This document shows positions 1 through 6,389 of a DNA stretch of 9,148 bases, in pieces. The position numbers and the translations under genes were made by a program. Under the pieces are notes generated by a model. It did not search any database, had not been told where the DNA came from, and saw only the letters and a program-made list of their open reading frames with translations. The stretch is from GCA-2731375 sp964462145 (lineage in GTDB: Bacteria > Pseudomonadota > Alphaproteobacteria > GCA-2731375), in the NCBI GenBank assembly GCA_964462145.1, contig CAYWYB010000214.1, positions 1 through 9,148 of the forward strand, written 5' to 3'. Position 1 is the stretch's first letter. Every line of letters starts with the position of its first letter.

Positions 1-1416
1 GGTCTCGGTCGAGCGGTCCATGAACAGGGCCATGAAATGACAACCGATGCCGGCCATGGCGCGGCTGCCTTCGGGCACCTTGGTGGAGGTATTGTGCGGG
101 CAGCCGGAGCAGAAATAGGGCGCGCGCTGGATCGGCGCCACGGCGGTCTGGGCGGCGGCTTCCTTGCGGTCCAACTGCGCCATCCGTTCCTCGATCGTGG
201 GCGAGGTCACATAGCCGCCGATCCGCGACATGATGATGCGGGCGATCTGGCCCGGCGACAGTTCACCATCTGAGGGGCAGAGCAATTGGCCGTCCTCGTC
301 GAACTTGCCCACCACTCTGGGCCGCACGTCCGCGCGCCAGTTGTAAAGCTGTTCCTTTAGCTGGTTTTCGATGACCGCGCGCTTTTCCTCGATCACCAAG
401 ACCTCGTCCAGGCCCTCGGCGAAGGCGCGGATACCTTCCCGTTCCAGGGGCCAGGGCATGCCGACTTTGTAAAGGCGCAAACCGATCTGCGCAGCCATGG
501 CCTCGTCAATGCCCAGGTCCTCCAGGGCCTGACGGGCATCAAGATAGGATTTGCCCGCGGCGACGATGCCAATACGCGGTTTCGGTGCGTCCCAGACCAG
601 GCGGTCGATGCCATTGGCCCGGGCAAAGGCCAGGGCGGCATAGACCTTGTGGCGCTGCAGGCGGATTTCCTGGCTCCAGCGGTCATCGGGCCAGCGGATG
701 TTCAGGCCGCCCTCGGGCATCTCGAAATCGGGATATTGAATGTCCAGGCGATGGGCATCCACATCCACCGAGGCCGAGCTTTCCACCACTTCCGAGACGC
801 ATTTGAAACCGACCCAGACGCCGGCATAGCGTGACATGGCCCAGCCCAACAGGCCGTAATCCAGATATTCCTGGACGCCCGCCGGATACAGCATGGGCAC
901 CATCCACGAGGCGAGGTTATGTTCGCTCTGTCCCGGCACGGTGGAGGAAACGGCGGCATGATCGTCGCCGCACATCATCAGAACACCGCCATTGGGATCG
1001 GTGCCCGCATGATTTGCGTGGCGAACCACGTCACCGCAGCGGTCCACGCCCGGCGCCTTGCCGTACCAGATGCCATAGACGCCGTCGTATTTCGATTGCG
1101 GGCCCAGGTTCAATTGCTGGCTGCCCCAGACGGCGGTGGCGGCCATGTCCTCGTTGACGCCGGGCTGAAAGACGATGTGGTTCTTTTCCAGGAACGGTTT
1201 GGCCTGCCAAAGCTGCTGGTCGAAGGCGCCCAGGGGCGAGCCGCGATAGCCCGAGATATAACAACCGGTATTCAGCCCCGCCGCCTGGTCACGTTGCCGT
1301 TGCAACATGGGCAGGCGCACCATGGCCTGGGTACCGGTCAGAAAGACCCGGCCTTTTTCCAGGGCATACTTGTCATCGAGTGAAACATTGGCGAGCGTAG
1401 TGGTGGCGGATGTCAT
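1..1416 (-). CDS. Indolepyruvate:ferredoxin oxidoreductase, fused type (N-terminal part, cut by window edge)
   Basis: The family oxidatively decarboxylates arylpyruvates (indolepyruvate, phenylpyruvate) with CoA to aryl-acetyl-CoA, reducing ferredoxin, in aromatic amino acid breakdown; it is cytosolic. The 472 codons seen form an open frame from ATG at 1416 to the left edge. They begin MTSATTTLANVSLDDKYALE and carry the pyrimidine-binding (POR-type) landmark YISGYRGSPLG at residues 53-63, followed by the start of the thiamine-diphosphate domain with CSGCPHNTS (436-444) and GIGCHFMALF (456-465). The alphaproteobacterial fused enzyme is usually about 1150 aa, so roughly the last 60%, including the gamma-type domain, lies outside. 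An AGGAAA ribosome site sits about 6 nt before the ATG; the other ATG 5 nt upstream hits a stop at once. It lies 94 nt downstream of the sigma-54 regulator gene on the same strand, so co-transcription is possible. Family assignment is firm; the preferred arylpyruvate is not shown. Confidence 0.93.
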   Translation of the reverse strand, partial: MTSATTTLANVSLDDKYALEKGRVFLTGTQAMVRLPMLQRQRDQAAGLNTGCYISGYRGSPLGAFDQQLWQAKPFLEKNHIVFQPGVNEDMAATAVWGSQQLNLGPQSKYDGVYGIWYGKAPGVDRCGDVVRHANHAGTDPNGGVLMMCGDDHAAVSSTVPGQSEHNLASWMVPMLYPAGVQEYLDYGLLGWAMSRYAGVWVGFKCVSEVVESSASVDVDAHRLDIQYPDFEMPEGGLNIRWPDDRWSQEIRLQRHKVYAALAFARANGIDRLVWDAPKPRIGIVAAGKSYLDARQALEDLGIDEAMAAQIGLRLYKVGMPWPLEREGIRAFAEGLDEVLVIEEKRAVIENQLKEQLYNWRADVRPRVVGKFDEDGQLLCPSDGELSPGQIARIIMSRIGGYVTSPTIEERMAQLDRKEAAAQTAVAPIQRAPYFCSGCPHNTSTKVPEGSRAMAGIGCHFMALFMDRSTET

Positions 1417-1510
1417 GCCATTTTCCTAATTTTTCCGGCCGTCCCCAACCGTACCGGCAACTATAAAGGTAAGCTATTCTGACCTATTTTGCAAATTTAG
1501 CATCAGCCAT

Positions 1511-2914
1511 TCAGCGTCCAGCTTCAATGCCGAATTCGGCGACCTTGCGGTACAGGGTCGAGCGGCCAATGCCGAGACGGCGGGCCACTTCGGTCATCTG
1601 GCCGCCGTATTTGTTAATTGCCAGACGAATCATATCCGCCTCCATGGCGTCCAGGGTCCGGACCTCGCCGGCGGCATTCAACGCGGGCAGGGCGCCCTCA
1701 CCGCCGTTCAAGGGCATGGGGGTGTCCATGCCCATGCTTTGCGCAATCTGCGGAAAATCCGTCAATCTCAGCTCGTCGCCGTCACACAGCACCAGGGCCC
1801 GAAAAATGGCGTTCTCCAACTGCCGGACATTGCCCGGCCAATCAAAGCCCATGAGTAAATCAAGCGCATCGGCGGACAGGCCGCGCACCGCCTTGCCCTC
1901 GGCCGCCGCCAGCTTGGTGATGAAATGCTCCGCCAAGGGCGCGATATCATCCTGGCGCTCGCGCAGGGGCGGGACCTGGATCGGAAATACGTTCAGGCGA
2001 TAGTACAGATCCTCGCGGAAATTTCCTTCCGCCACCTGTTGCTGCAGATCCAGGTTGGTGGCTGATATCAAGCGGATATCAACTTTCACCGGATTGCGGG
2101 CGCCGACCGGGTCGACTTCACCTTCCTGAATGGCGCGCAACAGCTTGACCTGCATGTCCTGGCGCAGTTCGCCGATTTCGTCCAGGAACAATGTGCCGCC
2201 GTCGGCTTCCTGAAACTTGCCGATGTGACGCTCGTTGGCGCCTGTGAAAGCGCCCTTTTCATGGCCGAAAAGGATGCTCTCCACCAAATTCTCTGGAATG
2301 GCGCCGCAGTTCACCGCCACGATGGGTTTGCCGGCGCGCTCCGAGCTGCCTTGCACGGCGCGGGCAATCATCTCCTTGCCGACGCCGCTTTCGCCCTCGA
2401 TCAGGATCGGGATATTCGATGATGCGCCCCGGCGGGCCAGATCCAGGGCCGCATTCATGGCCGACGAGCTGGCGATCAGATCGTCGAATTGCATGCGCCC
2501 GTCGACCTGGCGAACCAGGCGCGAGACCTGGCCGGACAGGACATTCATTTTCAGGGCGTTTTCCATGGAAACCAACAGCCGTTCCGGGCTGGCCGGTTTG
2601 GGAATGAAATCCGCCGCGCCGGCCTGCATCACCTTGACGATGACGTCGATGCCGCTTTGCGCCGTCAGCACGATGACCGGCAGTTCCGGCCAGCGCGGCT
2701 TGACCTGGCCCAAAACCTCGAAGCCATCCAGATCCGGCATCACCAAATCCAGCAAAATCAGGCTGATATCATTACCTTTTTCCGATTGCATGAAGGCCAC
2801 CGCGTCTTCACCACCCTCGGCGATCTCAACGTCATAGCCCTGCCGGCTGACCACGGTCTCCAGCAGGCGGCGTTGGGTGGGATCGTCATCGACGATCAAC
2901 ACGGTTTGCGCCAT
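1511..2914 (-). CDS. Sigma-54-dependent two-component response regulator, NtrC family
   Basis: This is a DNA-binding activator that, once phosphorylated, drives open-complex formation by sigma-54 RNA polymerase. From the ATG at 2914 it is 467 aa. The receiver domain (about 1-120) has the acidic triad D9-D11, phospho-acceptor D56 in LLDLVMPD, T84 and K106. The AAA+ domain has Walker A GESGVGKE (174-181), the sigma-54-contacting GAFTGA (221-226), Walker B GTLFLDE (240-246) and the FREDLYYRLNVFPI stretch. A Fis-type helix-turn-helix ends it (about 440-458, MTEVARRLGIGRSTLYRK). All catalytic motifs are intact. A TTG at 2923 would add three residues (MRA); I prefer the ATG because MAQTVLIVDDD is a typical receiver start, though its GAGGG lies only 2 nt upstream. 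No histidine kinase is in the window, so it is an orphan here. It is divergent from the peptidase gene and upstream of the oxidoreductase, which is one possible target. The input signal cannot be inferred. Confidence 0.95.
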   Translation of the reverse strand: MAQTVLIVDDDPTQRRLLETVVSRQGYDVEIAEGGEDAVAFMQSEKGNDISLILLDLVMPDLDGFEVLGQVKPRWPELPVIVLTAQSGIDVIVKVMQAGAADFIPKPASPERLLVSMENALKMNVLSGQVSRLVRQVDGRMQFDDLIASSSAMNAALDLARRGASSNIPILIEGESGVGKEMIARAVQGSSERAGKPIVAVNCGAIPENLVESILFGHEKGAFTGANERHIGKFQEADGGTLFLDEIGELRQDMQVKLLRAIQEGEVDPVGARNPVKVDIRLISATNLDLQQQVAEGNFREDLYYRLNVFPIQVPPLRERQDDIAPLAEHFITKLAAAEGKAVRGLSADALDLLMGFDWPGNVRQLENAIFRALVLCDGDELRLTDFPQIAQSMGMDTPMPLNGGEGALPALNAAGEVRTLDAMEADMIRLAINKYGGQMTEVARRLGIGRSTLYRKVAEFGIEAGR

Positions 2915-2952
2915 TGCCCTCAATCCAATCGCTCATTATTTATGACATGGTT

Positions 2953-2981
2953 ATTGTAGTGCCTGTGCCATTTCGGGACAA
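2953..2981 (-). promoter_or_regulatory. Candidate sigma-70 promoter for the sigma-54 response regulator gene
   Basis: Read on the minus strand, TTGTCC (2981-2976; 4 of 6 matches to TTGACA) is followed by exactly 17 bp and then TACAAT (2958-2953; 5 of 6 matches to TATAAT). The predicted transcription start is near 2946, leaving a leader of about 30 nt before the ATG at 2914. A sigma-54-like element overlaps the same bases (see findings). Assigned from the sequence pattern only. Confidence 0.45.
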
Positions 2982-2985
2982 GTAC

Positions 2986-3012
2986 TGATTGAATGGAGAT
3001 GATTGAATGGAC
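2986..3012 (+). repeat. Imperfect 14-bp tandem duplication spanning the peptidase start
   Basis: TGATTGAATGGAGA (2986-2999) is followed immediately by TGATTGAATGGAC (3000-3012): the first 12 bases are identical at a 14-nt period. The second copy contains the ATG used by the peptidase (3007). The first contains an out-of-frame ATG (2993), and its GGAG becomes the ribosome binding site of the second copy's ATG. Confidence 0.85.
2995..2998 (+). promoter_or_regulatory. Ribosome binding site of the M3 peptidase gene
   Basis: GGAG lies 8 nt before the ATG at 3007, which supports that start. The competing ATG at 2993 is in another frame and has no Shine-Dalgarno sequence in front of it. Confidence 0.65.
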
Positions 3013-4776
3013 TTGGGGACCTTGTCGCGATGGGATCTTGGCGATCTTTACAGCGGTCCGGAGGCTGCGGAGCTAGTCTCGGATCTGGACCGGGCGGAAG
3101 CGGCGGCGGAACAGTTCAATGGGGATTACTGCGGCAAGGTCGGCACCTTGTCGGCGGCCGATCTGGCGCGTGCCATCCAGCGCTATGAAGCGGACGAGGA
3201 TCTACTGGGGCGGATCGCGTCTTATGCCCAACTGTATCATGCCGCGGATGTCGCGGACCGCGAGGTAGGCCGGTTTTACCAAACCACCATGGAACGGTTG
3301 AGCACGATCACTTCGAAATTGATCTTTTTTACTTTGGAACTGAACCTGATCGAAGACGGTGCGCTGGGGGCGGCATTGGCCGCCGACGGGGACCTGAAAC
3401 ACTATGCGCCCTGGCTGCGGGACGTTCGCGCCTCGCGTCCGCATCAACTGTCCGACGAGCAGGAACGCCTGTTGCATGAGAAACAGGTCACGGGCCGGGC
3501 CGCCTGGGTGCGCCTGTTCGATGAAACCATGGCGGACATGCGTTTTCCGATAGCGGGCGAGAAGCTCTCGTTGGAGCAAACCCTGCATCTGTTGCAGGAG
3601 CCCGACGGCGCGCAACGCAAGGCCGCCGCCAAGGCTCTGGGCGCCGGCTTCGAAGACAAGAAAGGCCTGTTCGCCCTGATCACCAACACCTTGGCCAAGG
3701 ATAAGGAGATCGAGGATAAATGGCGCCATTTCGCACGGCCCGACAGTGCGCGCCATCTCTCCAACCTGGTGGAGGACGAGGTGGTGGATGCCTTGGCGGA
3801 TGCGGTCACGGCGGCCTATCCGCGCCTTTCGCACCGCTATTATGCCCTGAAGGCGAAATGGTTCGGGGTCGAGGCCCTGGACTATTGGGATCGGAACGCG
3901 CCCTTGCCCGATGAAGATCAGAGGGAATTCACCTTTCAGGCGGCCCAGGATCAGGTGCTGGCGGCCTATGGTGGGTTTTCACCCGAATTGTCCAAGATCG
4001 GCCAGCGCTTTTTCGACAATGCCTGGATCGATGCGCCCGCGTCGCCGGGCAAATCGTCCGGCGCCTTCGCCCATCCCACGGTGCCCTCGGCGCATCCATA
4101 CTTGCTGCTGAACTATCAGGGCCGGGTGCGTGATGTGATGACCCTGGCCCACGAACTGGGCCACGGCGTGCACCAGGTGCTGGCGGCGGGGCAGGGCGCC
4201 CTGATGGCGGATACGCCCCTGACCTTGGCCGAGACGGCGAGCGTGTTCGGTGAGCAATTGACCTTTCGCGCTTTGCTGGACGGCGAAACCGATCAAGGGC
4301 GGCGCAAGGCCATGCTGGCGGGCAAGACCGAGGATATGTTGAATACCGTGGTGCGCCAGATCGCCTTTTATGATTTCGAGCGGCGCCTGCATGACGAGCG
4401 GCGCAAGGGAGAAATCTCCGTCGAACGCATTGGCGAGATCTGGATGGCCGTACAGGGGGAAAGCCTGGGCCCGGCCATTCGTCTGCATGATGAATATGCC
4501 AATTACTGGTGCTATATCCCCCACTTCATCCATTCACCGTTCTATGTCTACGCTTATGCCTTTGGCGATTGTCTGGTCAATTCCCTATATGCGGTCTATC
4601 AGACCGCCTCTGACGGCTTTGCCGAGAAGTATCTTGCTATGTTGCGTGCGGGCGGTAGCCTACGCCACGGCGAATTGCTGGCGCCGTTCGGCCTGGATGC
4701 CGCCGATCCCGGCTTCTGGCAGCAGGGCCTGGGCGTGATCGAACGCTTTGTTGACGAATTGGAAGAGTTATCCTGA
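3007..4776 (+). CDS. pepF: M3-family zinc oligoendopeptidase (PepF-like)
   Basis: This 589-aa metallopeptidase is predicted to cleave short oligopeptides in the cytoplasm; no signal peptide or membrane segment is visible. The zinc site is complete: HELGH at residues 382-386 (H382 and H386 ligands, E383 catalytic) and E409 in LAETASVFGEQ as third ligand. The family's substrate-binding block follows at about 494-520 (HDEYANYW, then PHFIHSPFYVYAYAFG). The N-terminal half matches the helical oligoendopeptidase F domain, starting with RWDLGDLYSGPEAA. Length is normal for the M3B subfamily (about 600 aa). The ATG at 3007 is backed by GGAG 8 nt upstream. It is transcribed divergently from the response regulator. 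The ABC1 kinase gene begins 10 nt after its stop, suggesting a two-gene operon. Physiological substrates are unknown; peptide recycling is the usual inference. Confidence 0.95.
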   Translation: MDLGTLSRWDLGDLYSGPEAAELVSDLDRAEAAAEQFNGDYCGKVGTLSAADLARAIQRYEADEDLLGRIASYAQLYHAADVADREVGRFYQTTMERLSTITSKLIFFTLELNLIEDGALGAALAADGDLKHYAPWLRDVRASRPHQLSDEQERLLHEKQVTGRAAWVRLFDETMADMRFPIAGEKLSLEQTLHLLQEPDGAQRKAAAKALGAGFEDKKGLFALITNTLAKDKEIEDKWRHFARPDSARHLSNLVEDEVVDALADAVTAAYPRLSHRYYALKAKWFGVEALDYWDRNAPLPDEDQREFTFQAAQDQVLAAYGGFSPELSKIGQRFFDNAWIDAPASPGKSSGAFAHPTVPSAHPYLLLNYQGRVRDVMTLAHELGHGVHQVLAAGQGALMADTPLTLAETASVFGEQLTFRALLDGETDQGRRKAMLAGKTEDMLNTVVRQIAFYDFERRLHDERRKGEISVERIGEIWMAVQGESLGPAIRLHDEYANYWCYIPHFIHSPFYVYAYAFGDCLVNSLYAVYQTASDGFAEKYLAMLRAGGSLRHGELLAPFGLDAADPGFWQQGLGVIERFVDELEELS

Positions 4777-4786
4777 TGGTGGCTAT

Positions 4787-6142
4787 ATGAGCGGGGACCG
4801 CAAGGACAGGGACGAGGGTAGCCTTGGCGGGCGGGTGCGCCGTTATGCCAAGGTAGGCACCGCGGTCGGCGGCCTGGCGGCGCGTCTGGCGGGTGACCGC
4901 ATGTTCGGCATGTCCATTGACCGGCCCACCCACGCCAAGGATCTGAAAAATGCCCTGGGCGGTCTGAAAGGCCCCCTGATGAAGGTGGCGCAGATCCTGG
5001 CCACCATTCCCGAGGCATTGCCGGAAGAATATGTGCAGGAGTTGCTGCAGCTGCAATCCAACGCGCCGGCCATGGGCTGGCTGTTCGTCAAGCGCCGCAT
5101 GGCCGCCGAATTGGGCGCCGATTGGCAGGATCATTTCGACAGTTTCGAGCATGAGGCCGCCGCCGCCGCCTCGTTGGGGCAGGTACACCGTGCCGAACTG
5201 GATGGTCGGGGCTTGGCGTGCAAGCTGCAATATCCCGATATGAGTTCGGCAGTCGAGGCCGACCTGGCGCAGTTGAAGCTGATCTTTGCCATCTATGGCC
5301 GCTATGACCGCACCATCGATACCTCCAATGTGCACAAGGAGATTGGCGAGCGCCTGCGCGAGGAACTGGATTATCAGCAGGAGGCCCGGCACATGGCCCT
5401 GTTCGCCGACATCCTGAAGGCGGAACGCCACATTCACATTCCTGATGTCCTGCCGGAACTATCCACCAAACGTCTGCTGACCATGAACTGGCTGGACGGC
5501 GAGCCGCTATTGGGATTCCGGGAGGCGGATCTGGAAACCCGCAATGTCATCGCCCTGAACATGTTCCGCACCTGGTATGTGCCTTTCTATACCGCCGGCG
5601 TGATCCACGGCGACCCGCACCTGGGCAATTATTCCGTGCGTCCGGATCTGGATATTAATCTGCTGGATTTCGGCTGTGTGCGGGTGTTCGAGGCGAAGTT
5701 CGTGCAAGGCGTGATCGATCTTTACCGGGCCATTCGTGACGACGATAAGGAGTTGGCGGTGCATGCCTACGAGACCTGGGGCTTCACCGGGTTGAGCAAG
5801 GATGTCATCGAGACCCTCAATCTATGGGCCAATTTCGTCTACGGCCCCTTGTTGGAGGACCGCAGCCGACGTATTCGCGAAGATCAGGAATCGGGGGTTT
5901 ACGGACGGGACGTGGCCGAAAAAGTGCATCGCAAACTACGCGAACTAGGCGGTGTGCGGCCGCCACAGGAATTCGTCTTCATGGACCGCGCCGCCATCGG
6001 CCTGGGTGGGGTGTTCATGCACTTAAAAGCGGAAGTGAACTGGTATCGCCACTTTCACGAGCTGATCGACGGCTTCGATGCAGCCAAAATGCGCAGAAAA
6101 CAAAGTCGTTTGCTAAAGAAATTCGAATTGCAACTGCCTTAG
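4787..6142 (+). CDS. ABC1/AarF/UbiB-family atypical kinase, short soluble type
   Basis: This 451-aa protein kinase-like ATPase belongs to the family that includes UbiB, ADCK and Abc1/Coq8, linked to ubiquinone production or lipid homeostasis. Numbered from the ATG at 4787: a KVAQ motif (66-69) stands where the family has KxGQ; the alanine-rich loop AAAAASLGQVH is at 124-134; the ATP-binding Lys is K146 (ACKLQYP); ELDYQQEA is at about 193-200; the catalytic loop HGDPHLGN is at 274-281; and the metal-binding DFG is at 294-296. Kinase residues are all present. True UbiB is about 540 aa with two C-terminal membrane helices. Here the C-terminus is short, basic and not hydrophobic, so the product is probably soluble and not UbiB itself; I give no symbol. 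A TTG at 4748, overlapping the peptidase gene, would add 13 residues (MLTNWKSYPDGGY). I chose the ATG, with GGTGG at 4778-4782. Exact role unknown. Confidence 0.9.
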   Translation: MSGDRKDRDEGSLGGRVRRYAKVGTAVGGLAARLAGDRMFGMSIDRPTHAKDLKNALGGLKGPLMKVAQILATIPEALPEEYVQELLQLQSNAPAMGWLFVKRRMAAELGADWQDHFDSFEHEAAAAASLGQVHRAELDGRGLACKLQYPDMSSAVEADLAQLKLIFAIYGRYDRTIDTSNVHKEIGERLREELDYQQEARHMALFADILKAERHIHIPDVLPELSTKRLLTMNWLDGEPLLGFREADLETRNVIALNMFRTWYVPFYTAGVIHGDPHLGNYSVRPDLDINLLDFGCVRVFEAKFVQGVIDLYRAIRDDDKELAVHAYETWGFTGLSKDVIETLNLWANFVYGPLLEDRSRRIREDQESGVYGRDVAEKVHRKLRELGGVRPPQEFVFMDRAAIGLGGVFMHLKAEVNWYRHFHELIDGFDAAKMRRKQSRLLKKFELQLP

Positions 6143-6166
6143 TCCGGTCGTTTAGATGCCCTGTAA

Positions 6167-6208
6167 CTGACCTAGGTCAAGGCGGCGGCTACGCGATGCA
6201 AATATACC
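6167..6208 (+). promoter_or_regulatory. Candidate FNR/FixK-type box with class II promoter upstream of pntAA
   Basis: TGACCTAGGTCA (6168-6179) is a perfect 12-bp palindrome. With the flanking A at 6180 it reads CTGA-N6-TCAA, one base from the TTGA-N6-TCAA consensus of FNR/FixK/DNR regulators. The 14-bp box is centred at 6173.5. TATACC (6203-6208) lies 22 nt after the box, where the -10 element of a class II FNR promoter (box at -41.5) should be, giving a start near 6215. It lies 25 bp past the kinase stop and on the pnt side. The palindrome is seen directly; the regulator is inferred. Confidence 0.4.
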
Positions 6209-6243
6209 CGCGAAAGATTATCAAGTTTGGTGGAAACGATGCG

Positions 6244-6271
6244 TTGATTGACGTGCCGGCTTTGCTATATT
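6244..6271 (+). promoter_or_regulatory. Candidate sigma-70 promoter of the pnt operon
   Basis: TTGATT (6244-6249; 4 of 6 to consensus) is followed by 16 bp and TATATT (6266-6271; 5 of 6). The GCTATATTCCGCGC setting is common at alphaproteobacterial housekeeping promoters. Predicted start is near 6278, giving a leader of about 112 nt before pntAA. I see no riboswitch or attenuator structure in that leader, only a 5-bp stem (CAATC/GATTG, about 6343-6361) that is too weak to call. Confidence 0.4.
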
Positions 6272-6379
6272 CCGCGCGTTCTTATGGAAGGTATGGCCGA
6301 AGTTATTGGCGTGCTGTTCCCCGTACATTTGAGATGAGTCAGCAATCCCATTCCGCGATTGTCGTGGTTTGATGAGTTG

Positions 6380-6384
6380 GGAAG
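6380..6384 (+). promoter_or_regulatory. Ribosome binding site deciding the pntAA start
   Basis: GGAAG lies 5 nt before the ATG at 6390. Two earlier in-frame starts (TTG 6369, ATG 6372) lack such a site and would add MMSWEVN or MSWEVN, not expected in the family. Confidence 0.6.
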
Positions 6385-6389
6385 TGAAT

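Noticed and set aside
1430..1460. An inverted CCGG-containing stretch between the regulator and oxidoreductase genes, considered as a terminator.
   Set aside because: The stem is about 4-5 bp including a wobble, the loop is long, and no T run follows on the minus strand.
1460..1494. Promoter-like bases on the minus strand before the oxidoreductase gene (TTGCAA, 17 bp, TACCTT; also TATAGT at 1465-1460).
   Set aside because: The TACCTT match is only 3 of 6, and TATAGT has no -35 partner at a usable distance. It is too weak to list as a promoter.
2949..2964. GG-N10-GC on the plus strand (TGGTTATTGTAGTGCC) as a sigma-54 promoter for the peptidase.
   Set aside because: Only the bare GG and GC and two neighbours match; the CAC and TT parts of the consensus are absent, so it is likely chance.
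5152..5175. A GCC-rich simple repeat in the kinase gene.
   Set aside because: It encodes the alanine-rich loop (AAAAASLGQVH) that is a conserved family motif, so it is explained by coding.
6284..6337. A possible 17-residue leader peptide (MEGMAEVIGVLFPVHLR) in the pnt leader.
   Set aside because: There is no Shine-Dalgarno sequence, no run of a regulatory amino acid and no attenuator hairpin after it.
6196..6372. A 58-codon frame beginning MQIYPRKIIKF in the gap before pntAA, whose TGA touches an ATG in frame with pntAA.
   Set aside because: It has no clear ribosome site, spans the predicted sigma-70 promoter, is the tail of a longer frame that begins inside the kinase gene, and resembles nothing recognisable. 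Conservation in relatives would reopen it.
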